DNA of 64,000 nucleotides from assembly GCA_964593705.1 (NCBI GenBank), contig CAZQIV010000004.1, positions 47,644-111,643 of the forward strand. The letters are read 5' to 3'. Position 1 is the first letter of the stretch. Every line of letters begins with the position of its first letter. The notes beneath the pieces were generated by a model, which saw only the letters and a program-made list of their open reading frames with translations, did no database searches and was not told the DNA's origin. Source of the stretch: SABY01 sp964593705. GTDB lineage: Bacteria; Bacteroidota; Bacteroidia; Bacteroidales; 4484-276. The translations under genes were made by a program, and so were the position numbers. Shown piece by piece: positions 51,871 through 61,300 of this stretch.

Positions 51871-52730
51871 TTAATAAAATCAAACAATTACTAAATTATG
51901 ACACTGTCGGTGATCCCATAACAGGTATAAAATGGACAAAAACCACTACCCATAAAATTGCAGGCGCACTTGCTGAAGAAAACATATATGTAAGCCCCAA
52001 TACAATTGGAAAACTATTAAAGGACATGGGGTACTTATTGAAGATCAATTATAAAAAAATAGAATCAAACCCCAAAAAATCAACCCCTGAATCCCGAAAA
52101 AACAGGAACCAACAATTTATTTACATTGATCAGATGCGTGAAACCTCCCGCAAACAAAACATCACAAGGATAAGTGTTGATGCTAAAAAAAAGGAATTAG
52201 TTGGGAATTTTAAAAATCAAGGTGCTACATGGTGCATAAATCCTAAAGAAGTGAATGCGTATGACTTTAAGTCATTAGCATCCGGGGTATTTATCCCCTA
52301 TGGCATTTACGATATTTATAATAATAAAGGCTTTGTTGTCGGAGGTGTTTCATATAATACAGCCGAATTTGCGGTAAACTCTATTGTTGAATGGTGGAAA
52401 ACAAAATCAAGCAATATGGCCACAAAACAAAAATCATTGTTAATACTTGCTGATGGAGGGGGAAGTAATGGTTCGAGGAATAGGTTGTGGAAAGTATGTA
52501 TTCAGGAATTGTTGTGTAACAAGTATGGAATAGCTGTGACTGTTTGCCATTATCCCCCCGGAACCTCCAAATTCAATCCAATTGAACATCGGCTATTTAG
52601 TGAAATAAGCAAAAACTGGGCTGGTGAACCGCTTATAAATAACGAAATTATTCTAAACTATATCAATACAACCAAAACAAAAACCGGATTAAGTAGATTG
52701 AAAATCCCCAAAGATTCCGAACCTTATTAA
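51856..52730 (+). CDS. Transposase second frame (DDE domain), reached by -1 frameshift
   Basis: Read from the A10 run in the -1 frame: KTPEIINKIKQLL, then NTIGKLLKDMGYLLK, then the DDE catalytic core with FIYIDQMRE (first Asp), LLILADGGGSNGSRN (second Asp) and FNPIEHRLFSEI (Glu). Ends NIPKDSEPY-like at 52730 without further stop codons, so it seems complete. The ATG at 52026 is unlikely to be used alone because the sequence before it is conserved coding. Confidence 0.8.
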
Positions 52731-52739
52731 AGAGGCGAT

Positions 52740-53026
52740 TGAAGAAATAATAAGGTAAGGTAATTTCCTGAAAACATCCACCCTACTAAGGTTGGTTTTT
52801 GTTAAATAAGGTTTGATTAATTTTGAATTAGCAATTTTGCTGTTAAAAAAAAATTCGGTAATAAAAGTTCCTTTCCACTAAAATAGTAGTAGAACCAATT
52901 ATTCAAAGATTATTCTACAATTTGGTAACAGCTTTTTGATTTTAAGATCATTTATTTGGAAAACCATGTAAATAACCAATGTGGCAAGGATTATTGAAAC
53001 ATTAAGCCAAAACAGCAGAAAAAAAA
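52740..53026. repeat. Region after the IS with a family D end
   Basis: CCACTAAAATAGTAGTAGAACC (52875-52897) matches one end of family D elements. No credible gene in 52731-53026. Confidence 0.5.
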
Positions 53027-53495
53027 GTTCTTTTCCTCTCCATTTTAGTAATGACAGCCGTATTCACTTTTGGGCAGAATGCTTTGTTTGAAGCAATTAA
53101 AAACTGCATTACATTTTGCAATAGATAGAAAAGGCCCTAATATCATCCGGTATTTGGTTAAAAATGGTGCTGATATTTTTTCTCAGGATAGCATTGGAGA
53201 TACACCACTTTTTCTCGCAGTTGTTTCCCTTAATAATATCGAATTAGTAAAGTACCTGTTAGAGCAGGGAACCTTGGCTGGCGATTCAAACTTTGTTGAA
53301 TGGGGTTTGGTCTTTAAAGCAGTTTTGAACAATAATCTTGATACTTTGAATTCTTTTCTTAACCGTGGCATTAATATTAATGTACAAATCCCTTACGTTG
53401 GCGAAACACCCTTGCACTATGCTATTTATAAAGATAATTTAAAAATTGCAGAATGGTTTATTGACCATAATTGTTGCTTAGTATCTTATCTCTAA
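53027..53495 (+). pseudogene. Ankyrin-repeat protein, broken
   Basis: A frame without a start codon reads VLFLSILVMTAVFTFGQNALFEAIKN, a signal peptide followed by the usual first ankyrin-type helix; a shift near 53090 leads to KTALHFAIDRKGPNIIRYLV and two further ankyrin repeats (DTPLFLAVVSLNN, ETPLHYAIYKDNLKI). A GTTAAGCC stop (TAA at 53003) closes the frame upstream. The 3' end runs into a 28-bp inverted repeat. Both ends are damaged, so I call it a pseudogene; ankyrin proteins of this type are exported in Bacteroidetes. Confidence 0.65.
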
Positions 53496-53538
53496 TATTC
53501 TGCCAAAAAATGGCAGAATATTAGAGATAAGGTACTAA
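53478..53538. repeat. 28-bp inverted repeat with 5-base loop
   Basis: 53478-53505 pairs with 53511-53538 (27 of 28 positions), loop AAAAA. Provides the stop region of the ankyrin remnant. Confidence 0.9.
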
Positions 53539-53642
53539 AGCTGCATAAAACTGAGCCGATGATTTCGTGCGCTGTGACTCAACGGGGGGATTGGGAGGCA
53601 GTTTTAGGATATCCCTTTTTTATTAAATAAATACCATTTCTT

Positions 53643-55514
53643 ATGATTGACCTGATCATAGTTTTAGCTTTTATTACCTATAGTGTTAGCCAGGGATTTA
53701 TATCCAAATCGAAAGCATCGAAAAACCTTGTCGAATATTTTTTGGCAGGCCGCACAATAAAAGGCTGGAAAGCCGGCGTAAGTATGGCTGCCACGCAGTA
53801 TGCTGCCGACACCCCATTGTTGGTTACCGGCCTGATAGCCACCGGCGGAATTTTCATGATCTGGAGGTTATGGATTTACGGGCTGGCGTTTTTGTTATTG
53901 GCATTTGTACTGTCGAAATCGTGGTGGCGGTCGGGGGTAATTACCGATGCCGAGCTTACCGAAATCAGGTACAGTGGCAAAAATGTATTGTTTTTGCGGG
54001 GGCTCAAAGCTGTTTTTTATGGTACAATGATCAACTGTGTGGTGTTGGCAATGGTACTGATTGCTGCCACGCGCATTTCCGAGATTTTTCTGGTATGGAA
54101 CGAATGGTTGCCTGCAGGCATTTACGACATACTTTACGTTTGGGTGCAAGGCATTGGGGTGGAAATATCGTCGGGTTTCCTCGATCAGGATGTTTGGGTA
54201 TCTACTACCAACAACTTTATCAGTATTTTTGTCATCATCTCTTTCACCACCTTGTATTCGACCACAGGCGGACTGCGTAGTGTAATTGCCACCGATGTGG
54301 TTCAGTTTTTCATTGCCATGGTGGCCACCCTGATATATGCCATATACATTGTGAGTGAAGCAGGTGGCCTAAGCAACATTGTGCCGCAGTTGGTCGAACT
54401 CTACGGACAGATAAGAACCGAGGAGATTATGTCGTTTACACCATCGGGCATGGATGCATTGGTGCCCTTTGCCATGCTGATAAGTTTGCAGTGGTTTTTC
54501 CAGATGAACAGCGATGGTACGGGATATCTGGCGCAACGCACTATGGCCTGTCGTTCGGATAAGGATGCACGGCATGCAGGTTTCATTTTTACGGTAGCAC
54601 AGGTACTCGTGAGGAGCTTGTTTTGGTTACCCATTGGCCTGGCTTTGCTGGTGCTGTATCCATACGACCCCGCACTCATGGGCAGCAGCATGTTTGTTTC
54701 CGAACGCGAGATTACCTTTGTGAGCGGTATCAAAGATTATTTGCCGGCAGGTGCCAAAGGACTGATGCTAACGGGTATGCTGGCAGCCCTGGCTTCCACC
54801 ATCGACACACACCTTTCGTGGGGGGCGGGCTATTGGAGCAACGACTTGTACAAACGCCTGATAAGCGAACAATGGATGAAACGCAAACCCAAATCCAGGG
54901 AACTCGTTTTGGTTGCACGTATCTCCAATATTGTGGTTTTGCTTATTGCCCTAATCATCATGGTTAATCTCAACTCTATTCAAAATGCCTGGTACATTTC
55001 GTTGTTGTTTGGTGCCGGTGTTGGTTCGGTGCTTGTACTCAGGTGGCTGTGGGAGCGCATCAATATTTACAGCGAAATAGCAGCCATCGCTTCTTCTATT
55101 GTCATCGCACCGATCATATTATATACTGTTGAAGATGAATGGCTGAAAATCCTGATCATGGCGCTCTCCTCAACAATTGTGGTGGTAACGGTAACCCTGC
55201 TCACACCCAGAACCAGCCACGAAATATTGAGTGCATTTTATAAAAGGGTTGCCCCTCCGGGATATTGGAGTGGTACTTCAAAAGCTATTGGGGAAAACCC
55301 AAAAACCAGCATTCGCGAATTGTGGTCGAATGTGTGGGTGGTTATCCTCTCGGCAACAAGCATTTTTTCGCTTTTGGTGGGCATTTCTAAATTGCTGTTA
55401 CCTGCACCGGATGCAGGCATAACTCTACCTATACTTCTGATAGTGGCGGGAATTGCCATTGTTCCTTTTTGGTGGCGGCGGGCATTTCCGAAAAAAGTGA
55501 AAGAATTAGCATGA
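53643..55514 (+). CDS. Sodium:solute symporter (SSS family)
   Basis: 623 residues with about 14 hydrophobic segments. Early motifs FLAGRTIKGWKAGVSM and AATQYAADTPLLVTG (~35-65) are the SSS sodium/substrate region; STTGGLRSVIATDVVQFFI (~203-221) is the second family signature. The C-terminal part (~470-623) is longer than in PutP. Substrate unknown: family members carry sugars, amino acids, sialic acid or vitamins, and no catabolic genes are next to it. Codon use is slightly more GC-rich than the surrounding genes. Confidence 0.9.
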   Translation: MIDLIIVLAFITYSVSQGFISKSKASKNLVEYFLAGRTIKGWKAGVSMAATQYAADTPLLVTGLIATGGIFMIWRLWIYGLAFLLLAFVLSKSWWRSGVITDAELTEIRYSGKNVLFLRGLKAVFYGTMINCVVLAMVLIAATRISEIFLVWNEWLPAGIYDILYVWVQGIGVEISSGFLDQDVWVSTTNNFISIFVIISFTTLYSTTGGLRSVIATDVVQFFIAMVATLIYAIYIVSEAGGLSNIVPQLVELYGQIRTEEIMSFTPSGMDALVPFAMLISLQWFFQMNSDGTGYLAQRTMACRSDKDARHAGFIFTVAQVLVRSLFWLPIGLALLVLYPYDPALMGSSMFVSEREITFVSGIKDYLPAGAKGLMLTGMLAALASTIDTHLSWGAGYWSNDLYKRLISEQWMKRKPKSRELVLVARISNIVVLLIALIIMVNLNSIQNAWYISLLFGAGVGSVLVLRWLWERINIYSEIAAIASSIVIAPIILYTVEDEWLKILIMALSSTIVVVTVTLLTPRTSHEILSAFYKRVAPPGYWSGTSKAIGENPKTSIRELWSNVWVVILSATSIFSLLVGISKLLLPAPDAGITLPILLIVAGIAIVPFWWRRAFPKKVKELA

Positions 55515-55597
55515 TAGGCAAAGCAAAAAACTTTTTACCATTTTAAATCATTTCAATTCCTCTATGGTTCGATGTTTATTCAAACTCAGGCATAAAT

Positions 55598-55772
55598 AGG
55601 GTCTGCTGAAAAACTCAGGCGAATGTGATTTCCAGTACTTCTGACCTGGATGTAGTTTTTCAATGAGTTTATTGTGTTATATCGTAATCCTCATTGTTGT
55701 TAAAACAGATTCCTCCTCACTTCGCTCGTACCAATATATTATCAATTAGTTGTGAGTTTTTCAGCAGGCCCT
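55598..55772. mobile_element. 175-bp MITE with 20-bp TIRs and AAAT target duplication
   Basis: AGGGTCTGCTGAAAAACTCA (55598-55617) pairs with TGAGTTTTTCAGCAGGCCCT (55753-55772) with one mismatch; both sides are flanked by AAAT (55594-55597, 55773-55776). No coding capacity, so mobilised in trans if at all. Confidence 0.85.
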
Positions 55773-55867
55773 AAATAAAGAAGTACAACTGACAAAATAT
55801 TGTCTATTTCTTTGCGAAACAAAAGGTAAATATTTTTTTTATTAACAAAAACCGGATAAAAATTATT

Positions 55868-55875
55868 TATATTTG
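55868..55875 (+). promoter_or_regulatory. TAnnTTTG promoter element of the TPR-HTH gene
   Basis: TATATTTG, 60 bases before the first ATG at 55936. Confidence 0.45.
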
Positions 55876-55935
55876 ACCACCATAATTGTTGTGGGCATAA
55901 ACACTGTACCACTTAATATGAAGTAAAGTATTGAT

Positions 55936-57917
55936 ATGAAACTATATATCATGAAAAAGTATTTTATGTCGTTGTTACTTTCATTTACTCTTTTTGCATC
56001 GGCCCATGCCCAAAAAGATATTATCGATAGCCTGAAAACGGTTTTGACAACCCAAGCGGAAGACACATCAAAAGTGTTAACATTAAACTACCTGTCGGAA
56101 GAATTTTACATAACTAACAGGTTTGACTCATCGCTTCACTATGCATCGATGGCTTATCAACTTGCGGATTCACTTCATTTTTCAACCGGCCTGGCTGATG
56201 CAGTCCTGAATATTGGAATCATTAGTTTACAACATGGAAAATACTTACAGGCATTGGAGCGGTTTTTTGAAGGTTTAACACTTTTTGAAGAATTAAACAA
56301 TACTATTGGAATCGCGTATTCTTACGAGTTGATCGGGTCGTTGTATCAATCCGTTAATAACCACGATGAAGCCGGGAAATACTTTTTGAAGTCGCTCGAT
56401 GTTGCCGAAAAAAGTAACGATAGTCTTAGAATTGCACAAATATTTAATGATCTGGGGATGCTTTTCGACGAGAAAGAAAATTATGATGAGGCCCTCAGAT
56501 ATTATCTAAAATTTATTGAGTTAAATAAACACCTCGGCTTTGATGCCGATATTGCAATTGCTTACAATAACATCGGCATTGTTTATATGAATCTAAAGGA
56601 TTATGAAAAGGGCCTGGAATATTTGAATAAGAGCCTCGAAATAAGTGAACAGTACGATGATAAATATGTACTTTCTCATGCAGCAGTTAATCTCGGTGAT
56701 GTTTATGAAGAGCTTGGTGATTACACAAAAGCGCTGAAATATAATTTTTTGAGCCTGAATACATGCGAGGAGATAAATTATTTGGATGGTGCTATTTACG
56801 CATGCTTAAATATTGGATATGTTTACAGCCTGATGGATAATTACAAGGATGCATTGGCATACCTTGAAAAGGCGTTAAAGTTTGGGCGGGAAGCAGGTTC
56901 ATTGGAATTGATCAATGATGCTTCAAAAGAACTGTCCGATTTTTATTTTAAAACTAAAGATTACAAAAAGGCATACGAATATTTTCAGATGTATAAATCG
57001 ATGAGCGATAGCCTGTTCAATAATCTGAAACAAATTGAAATCGGAAAGCTAACGGCAAATTATGAGTTCGACAAAAAACTGAAAATACACACCTTCGAAA
57101 AGCAACAAAAAGACCTCGTTATTAAAAATCAAAAAGCATTAAATTATTCATTATTGGCGATTGTTTTGTTGGGTTTGGTATTGATATTATTTTTGATTCA
57201 AAGGTATAGATATATCAAAAAAACTTCAAAAAAATTAAATGAACAACAAGAGATAATTCATCATAAGGAAAAAGAACTTATTTACGAAAAGAACAACAGG
57301 CTACAGGAAAGTCTGGACAACCTCCACCGGGAACTGACTTCAAAGGCTATGTTCATTGTTCAAAACACGAAGCAAAATAAGTTCATTTTTACCAATCTTG
57401 AGGGCATCATGAGGAATATTGAAAACGAACCGGGCAACGTCAAGAAGATAAAATCTGAAATAAAATCGTTAATCAACAATATCAGGGTACATTCAGGAAA
57501 AGGCGCCTGGAAAGAATTTGAGCTTAGGTTTGAGCAGGTGCATGAATCATTTTATAAAAATCTGCACCACAAGTTTCCTAATTTAAGCCAAAACGACCGT
57601 AAACTTTGCGCGCTTTTGCGCCTGGGATTGTCAACAAAAGATATTTCCGCCATTACCTTTCAAAACCTTAACAGCATTCAGGTGGCACGAACGCGGTTAA
57701 GAAAGAAATTGGATTTGTCCAATACCGAAATTAATCTTACCAGNNNNNNNNNNNNNNNNNNNNNNNNNNNNNNNNNNNNNNNNNNNNNNNNNNNNNNNNN
57801 NNNNNNNNNNNNNNNNNNNNNNNNNNNNNNNNNNNNNNNNNNNGAACGCGGTTAAGAAAGAAATTGGATTTGTCCAATACCGAAATTAATCTTACCAGAT
57901 TTTTATCCGAAATCTGA
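55936..57917 (+). CDS. TPR sensor with transmembrane segment and LuxR-like HTH
   Basis: About 608 residues once the N run and one copy of the duplicated 55 bp are removed (stop at 57915-57917); reading through the Ns gives a false end. Signal peptide ~6-26 (start may be the second ATG, 55951). Six to seven TPRs span ~70-365 (ALRYYLKFIELNKHLG, KGLEYLNKSLEISEQ). One membrane helix ~400-420, a short coiled coil (~425-470), then a cytoplasmic helix-turn-helix LSQNDRKLCALLRLGLSTKDISAITF...RTRLRKKLDL. This architecture is common in Bacteroidetes signal transduction. Target unknown. Confidence 0.85.
57744..57843. other. 100-N assembly gap, probably false
   Basis: The 55 bases before the gap (57689-57743) are identical to the 55 bases after it (57844-57898). 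Overlap of exactly a k-mer length indicates two contigs that should be merged. Merging restores an intact HTH ending TRFLSEI-stop. Confidence 0.9.
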
Positions 57918-57956
57918 ATTTCAAAGGAGTAAGGTAATAAGGTTAAATTGGAGAAA

Positions 57957-58001
57957 TTCACGGGGTGACTTCATCGAAGCCGAAGGTAGTCACCCCGTGA
58001 A
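57957..58001. repeat. CACGGGGTGACT hairpin
   Basis: TCACGGGGTGACT (57958-57970) pairs with AGTCACCCCGTGA (57988-58000). No T-run, so not a classical terminator. 58002-58378 shows further TTGGGGCAGAC fragments and no gene. Confidence 0.75.
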
Positions 58002-58378
58002 TGCTCATCGCGAGTCGTGATATATGATTTTAGATTACCCCCGATACACTTTCCTAAAAAGTTGGGGCAGACTGTAAGGGGGCGGGCTGATTTAGGTTCC
58101 GAGCGCAGTGAAGTCCTGTACGTAAGGGATAAGATTTGTAGTTCACCACTTGTCAGCGTTCAAAAAAAGTAAACCTGGCAGGCATTGGGCCTGAAACTTT
58201 TTCCAACAATTTACAACAATATACTGCCCACATCTCCATCTTGTATTAATAATGTATTGGTAAAATCCGGTAGTGTACTAAGGATGTTACCATCCAAAAT
58301 TTGCATCGAGGGCATACCCACCTGTACTTTTACCAAAGTTTTTTTTTACTCAAATATTCACAAATTCATTTATCAATT

Positions 58379-61300
58379 ATGAAAACCATTAAAGTAAGTT
58401 TACTAATTGCAATCATTCTTTTATGTTGGAGCACAGGTATTGCTCAACGGCGGGTGGTTAAAGTTAAACCTGTTGTAGAAACAGCAGCGGGTTATAAATT
58501 AAGTATCCCGATAAGGGATATCCCGGCAACATTGCCAGACCCCGAAAGCAATAAAAAGGAAAGAAATGAAGAGTTAAAACAGAGAATATACCCTTATGCG
58601 GCAACAGCGCTCCCCAAAGGCCCTGATGCAGTTTGGCAAAAGGAAAATGGCCGGGTTCAACAAACAAAAGCTCCTGTTCAGAATTTTGAAGGTGTTGGAA
58701 ATTTATTTGGGGGTTCGCCACCTGATACAGATGGAGAAGTAGGGCCCAATCATTACGTTCAGATGATTAACGTTTCATTTCAGGTATTTGATAAAAGCGG
58801 AAATTCCCTATACGGGCCTGCTGCAAACAATACCATTACCGGAGGTAGTACCAACGATGGCGACCCGGTGATTTTATACGATGAACAAGCTGACCGTTGG
58901 CTGGCTACACAGTTTGATGTTTCATCCAATCCAAACGCCATACTGATGGCAGTATCCCAAACAAATGACCCAACCGGATCCTGGCACCAGTTTTCATTCG
59001 AATGGAATTCGATGCCTGATTATCCTAAATTCGGTATATGGGAAGATGGCTATTATATGGGCGCCAATGCATCGGGAAACAGCATTGCAGTTTTCGAACG
59101 CAGCAAAATGCTGGCCGGCGATGCTTCTGCCAAAGTAGTGAAATTTCAAAATAACCAAACCCCAAACAGCGGGTTCCACTGTGTGATGCCCCTGGATAAC
59201 GATGGAGCCTGGTCACCCTCAGGTACCCCGGGCAGTTTCATAACAATTAATGACGATGCATGGGGAGGAAGCGATGAACTAAGAATATGGGAACTGGATG
59301 TTGACTGGAATAACACGTCGAACTCAACTTTTACACTTACGCAATCAATTCCTGTTTCACCATTTGATGCCAATTTCGGCACTTCATGGGAAAACATACC
59401 TCAGCCCGGCACTTCGCAAAAGGTTGATGCAATCTCCCAGGTACTTATGTTCAGGGCGCAATACCGGAATTTTGGAACACATCAAACCATCGTTTGTAAC
59501 CATACTGTTGATGTTAATGGCAGCGACCACGCGGGTATCAGGTGGTATGAACTGAGAAAGACAGGTGGGTCATGGACATTAAGACAGCAAAGTACATACG
59601 CACCGGATTCTGATAATCGCTGGATGGGAAGTATTGCCATGAACAGTAACGGAGACATTGGCCTCGGGTATTCTGTTTCAAGCTCTTCAACCTATCCTTC
59701 CATTCGCTATTGTGGCCAATCGGCCGGTGAAAACGCCAATGCCTCGGGCCTGATGGATATTGCCGAAGGAACTATAATTGCCGGTACAGGCTCTCAAACC
59801 GGATCGGAACGATGGGGCGATTACAGCTGTCTTTCGGTCGATCCGTCCGATGATAATACATTTTGGTTTACCACCGAATATGTTGAAACTACCGGAGGTT
59901 CGAACTGGCAAACACGCATTGCCTCTTTCCAGTTTGCACCAGCAGGGCTTAATGCTGAATTTTCAGGAACCCCCGCAAATATTTGTACCGGAGGTTCGGC
60001 AAGCTTCACCGACCAGTCAACCGGCTCCCCAATTTCATGGGAATGGTCTTTCCCGGGAGGCACACCCTCTTCATTCACCGGACAGAACCCTCCCGCGGTG
60101 GTTTATAACATATCCGGGACATACAATGTTGAACTAACCGTTGGTGATGGCATCACAACAGATACTGAAACAAAGGCCGGTTTCATTACAGTAAATAACA
60201 TTCTTGCCAATTTCATTGGAGAACCTACTACAGTTGTTGCAGGGAATCCGGTTACTTTTACCGATAATTCTTCCTGCAATCCCACCTCATGGACCTGGTC
60301 ATTCCCGGGTGGAACGCCGGCATCATTTGACGGACAAAATCCACCTGCGATTTCATATAACACTGTTGGTAGTTTCGATGTCAGCCTTACCGTGTCCAAT
60401 GTATCAGGGTCAAATACCAATACAAAAACCGCTTATATTACAGCAGGTAATTGTACCTATTGCGAATCAACTTTTGCAACTGATGAAGAATACATAACAA
60501 ATGTAACTTTTAATACCATCAATAACAGTTCATCTTTCAACCCGAACGGATATGGTGATTATACAGCACAATCCACAAATATTGAAATTGGATCGTCTCA
60601 TACCCTATCAGTTTCCTTTAGTTCGGCAGGCTTTGAAGAATTTGCGAGAGCCTGGTTCGACTGGAACCAGGATTGTGATTTCGATGATGCGGGCGAGGCA
60701 TTCGATCCGGGCTCAGGTGCTGATGCTACCCTTACTGCGTCAATTAATGTTCCGGCAGGGGCAGCTACCGGTCAAACCCGTATGCGTGTTTCCATCGAAT
60801 GGGATTCATATCCTGACCCCTGTAATCCACACTCTGACTATGGTGAAACCGAGGATTATACGATAAATATTTCATCAGGGGCACCCGTGCCGCCAACTTG
60901 TACCACACCAGTATTTCCATTGGATGCAACCACCGGAGTGGGGGTTTCACCTAACCTAACATGGGTAGCTGCTGCAGAGGCCACCGGATATTCTATTTAT
61001 TTCGGCACCAATAATCCTCCAACCAATATCGAAAACGGAACAGATTTGGGCAATGTAACCTCCTTTACGCCATCTTCAAATCTGAATGCAGGGACAATTT
61101 ACTACTGGAAAATAATTCCATATAATGTTAGTGGGTCAGCAACAGCTTGTCCTGTATGGTCGTTTACAACCGAGTACTCCTCATCTACATATTGTAATGC
61201 AGGTAGTGGAAATTGTGATGAGTTTATCGAAAAAGTAACCGTGGGTTCAATCGACAATCCTTCAACTTGCTCACCGGGAGGGTATCATAATTATACAAAT

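Larger units (their letters stand above)
51319..52730 (+). mobile_element. ISAzo13-like insertion sequence (ends not defined)
   Basis: Contains a two-frame DDE transposase, with similarity to ISAzo13-type transposases in GRKELISRDFEKTRVRKHGAGRP-like wording (RVRKHGAGRP) and VCHYPPGTSKFNPIEHRLF. Clear terminal inverted repeats or target duplications were not identified by eye. Left end probably between 51300 and 51345 because a T9SS gene is cut there. Confidence 0.8.
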
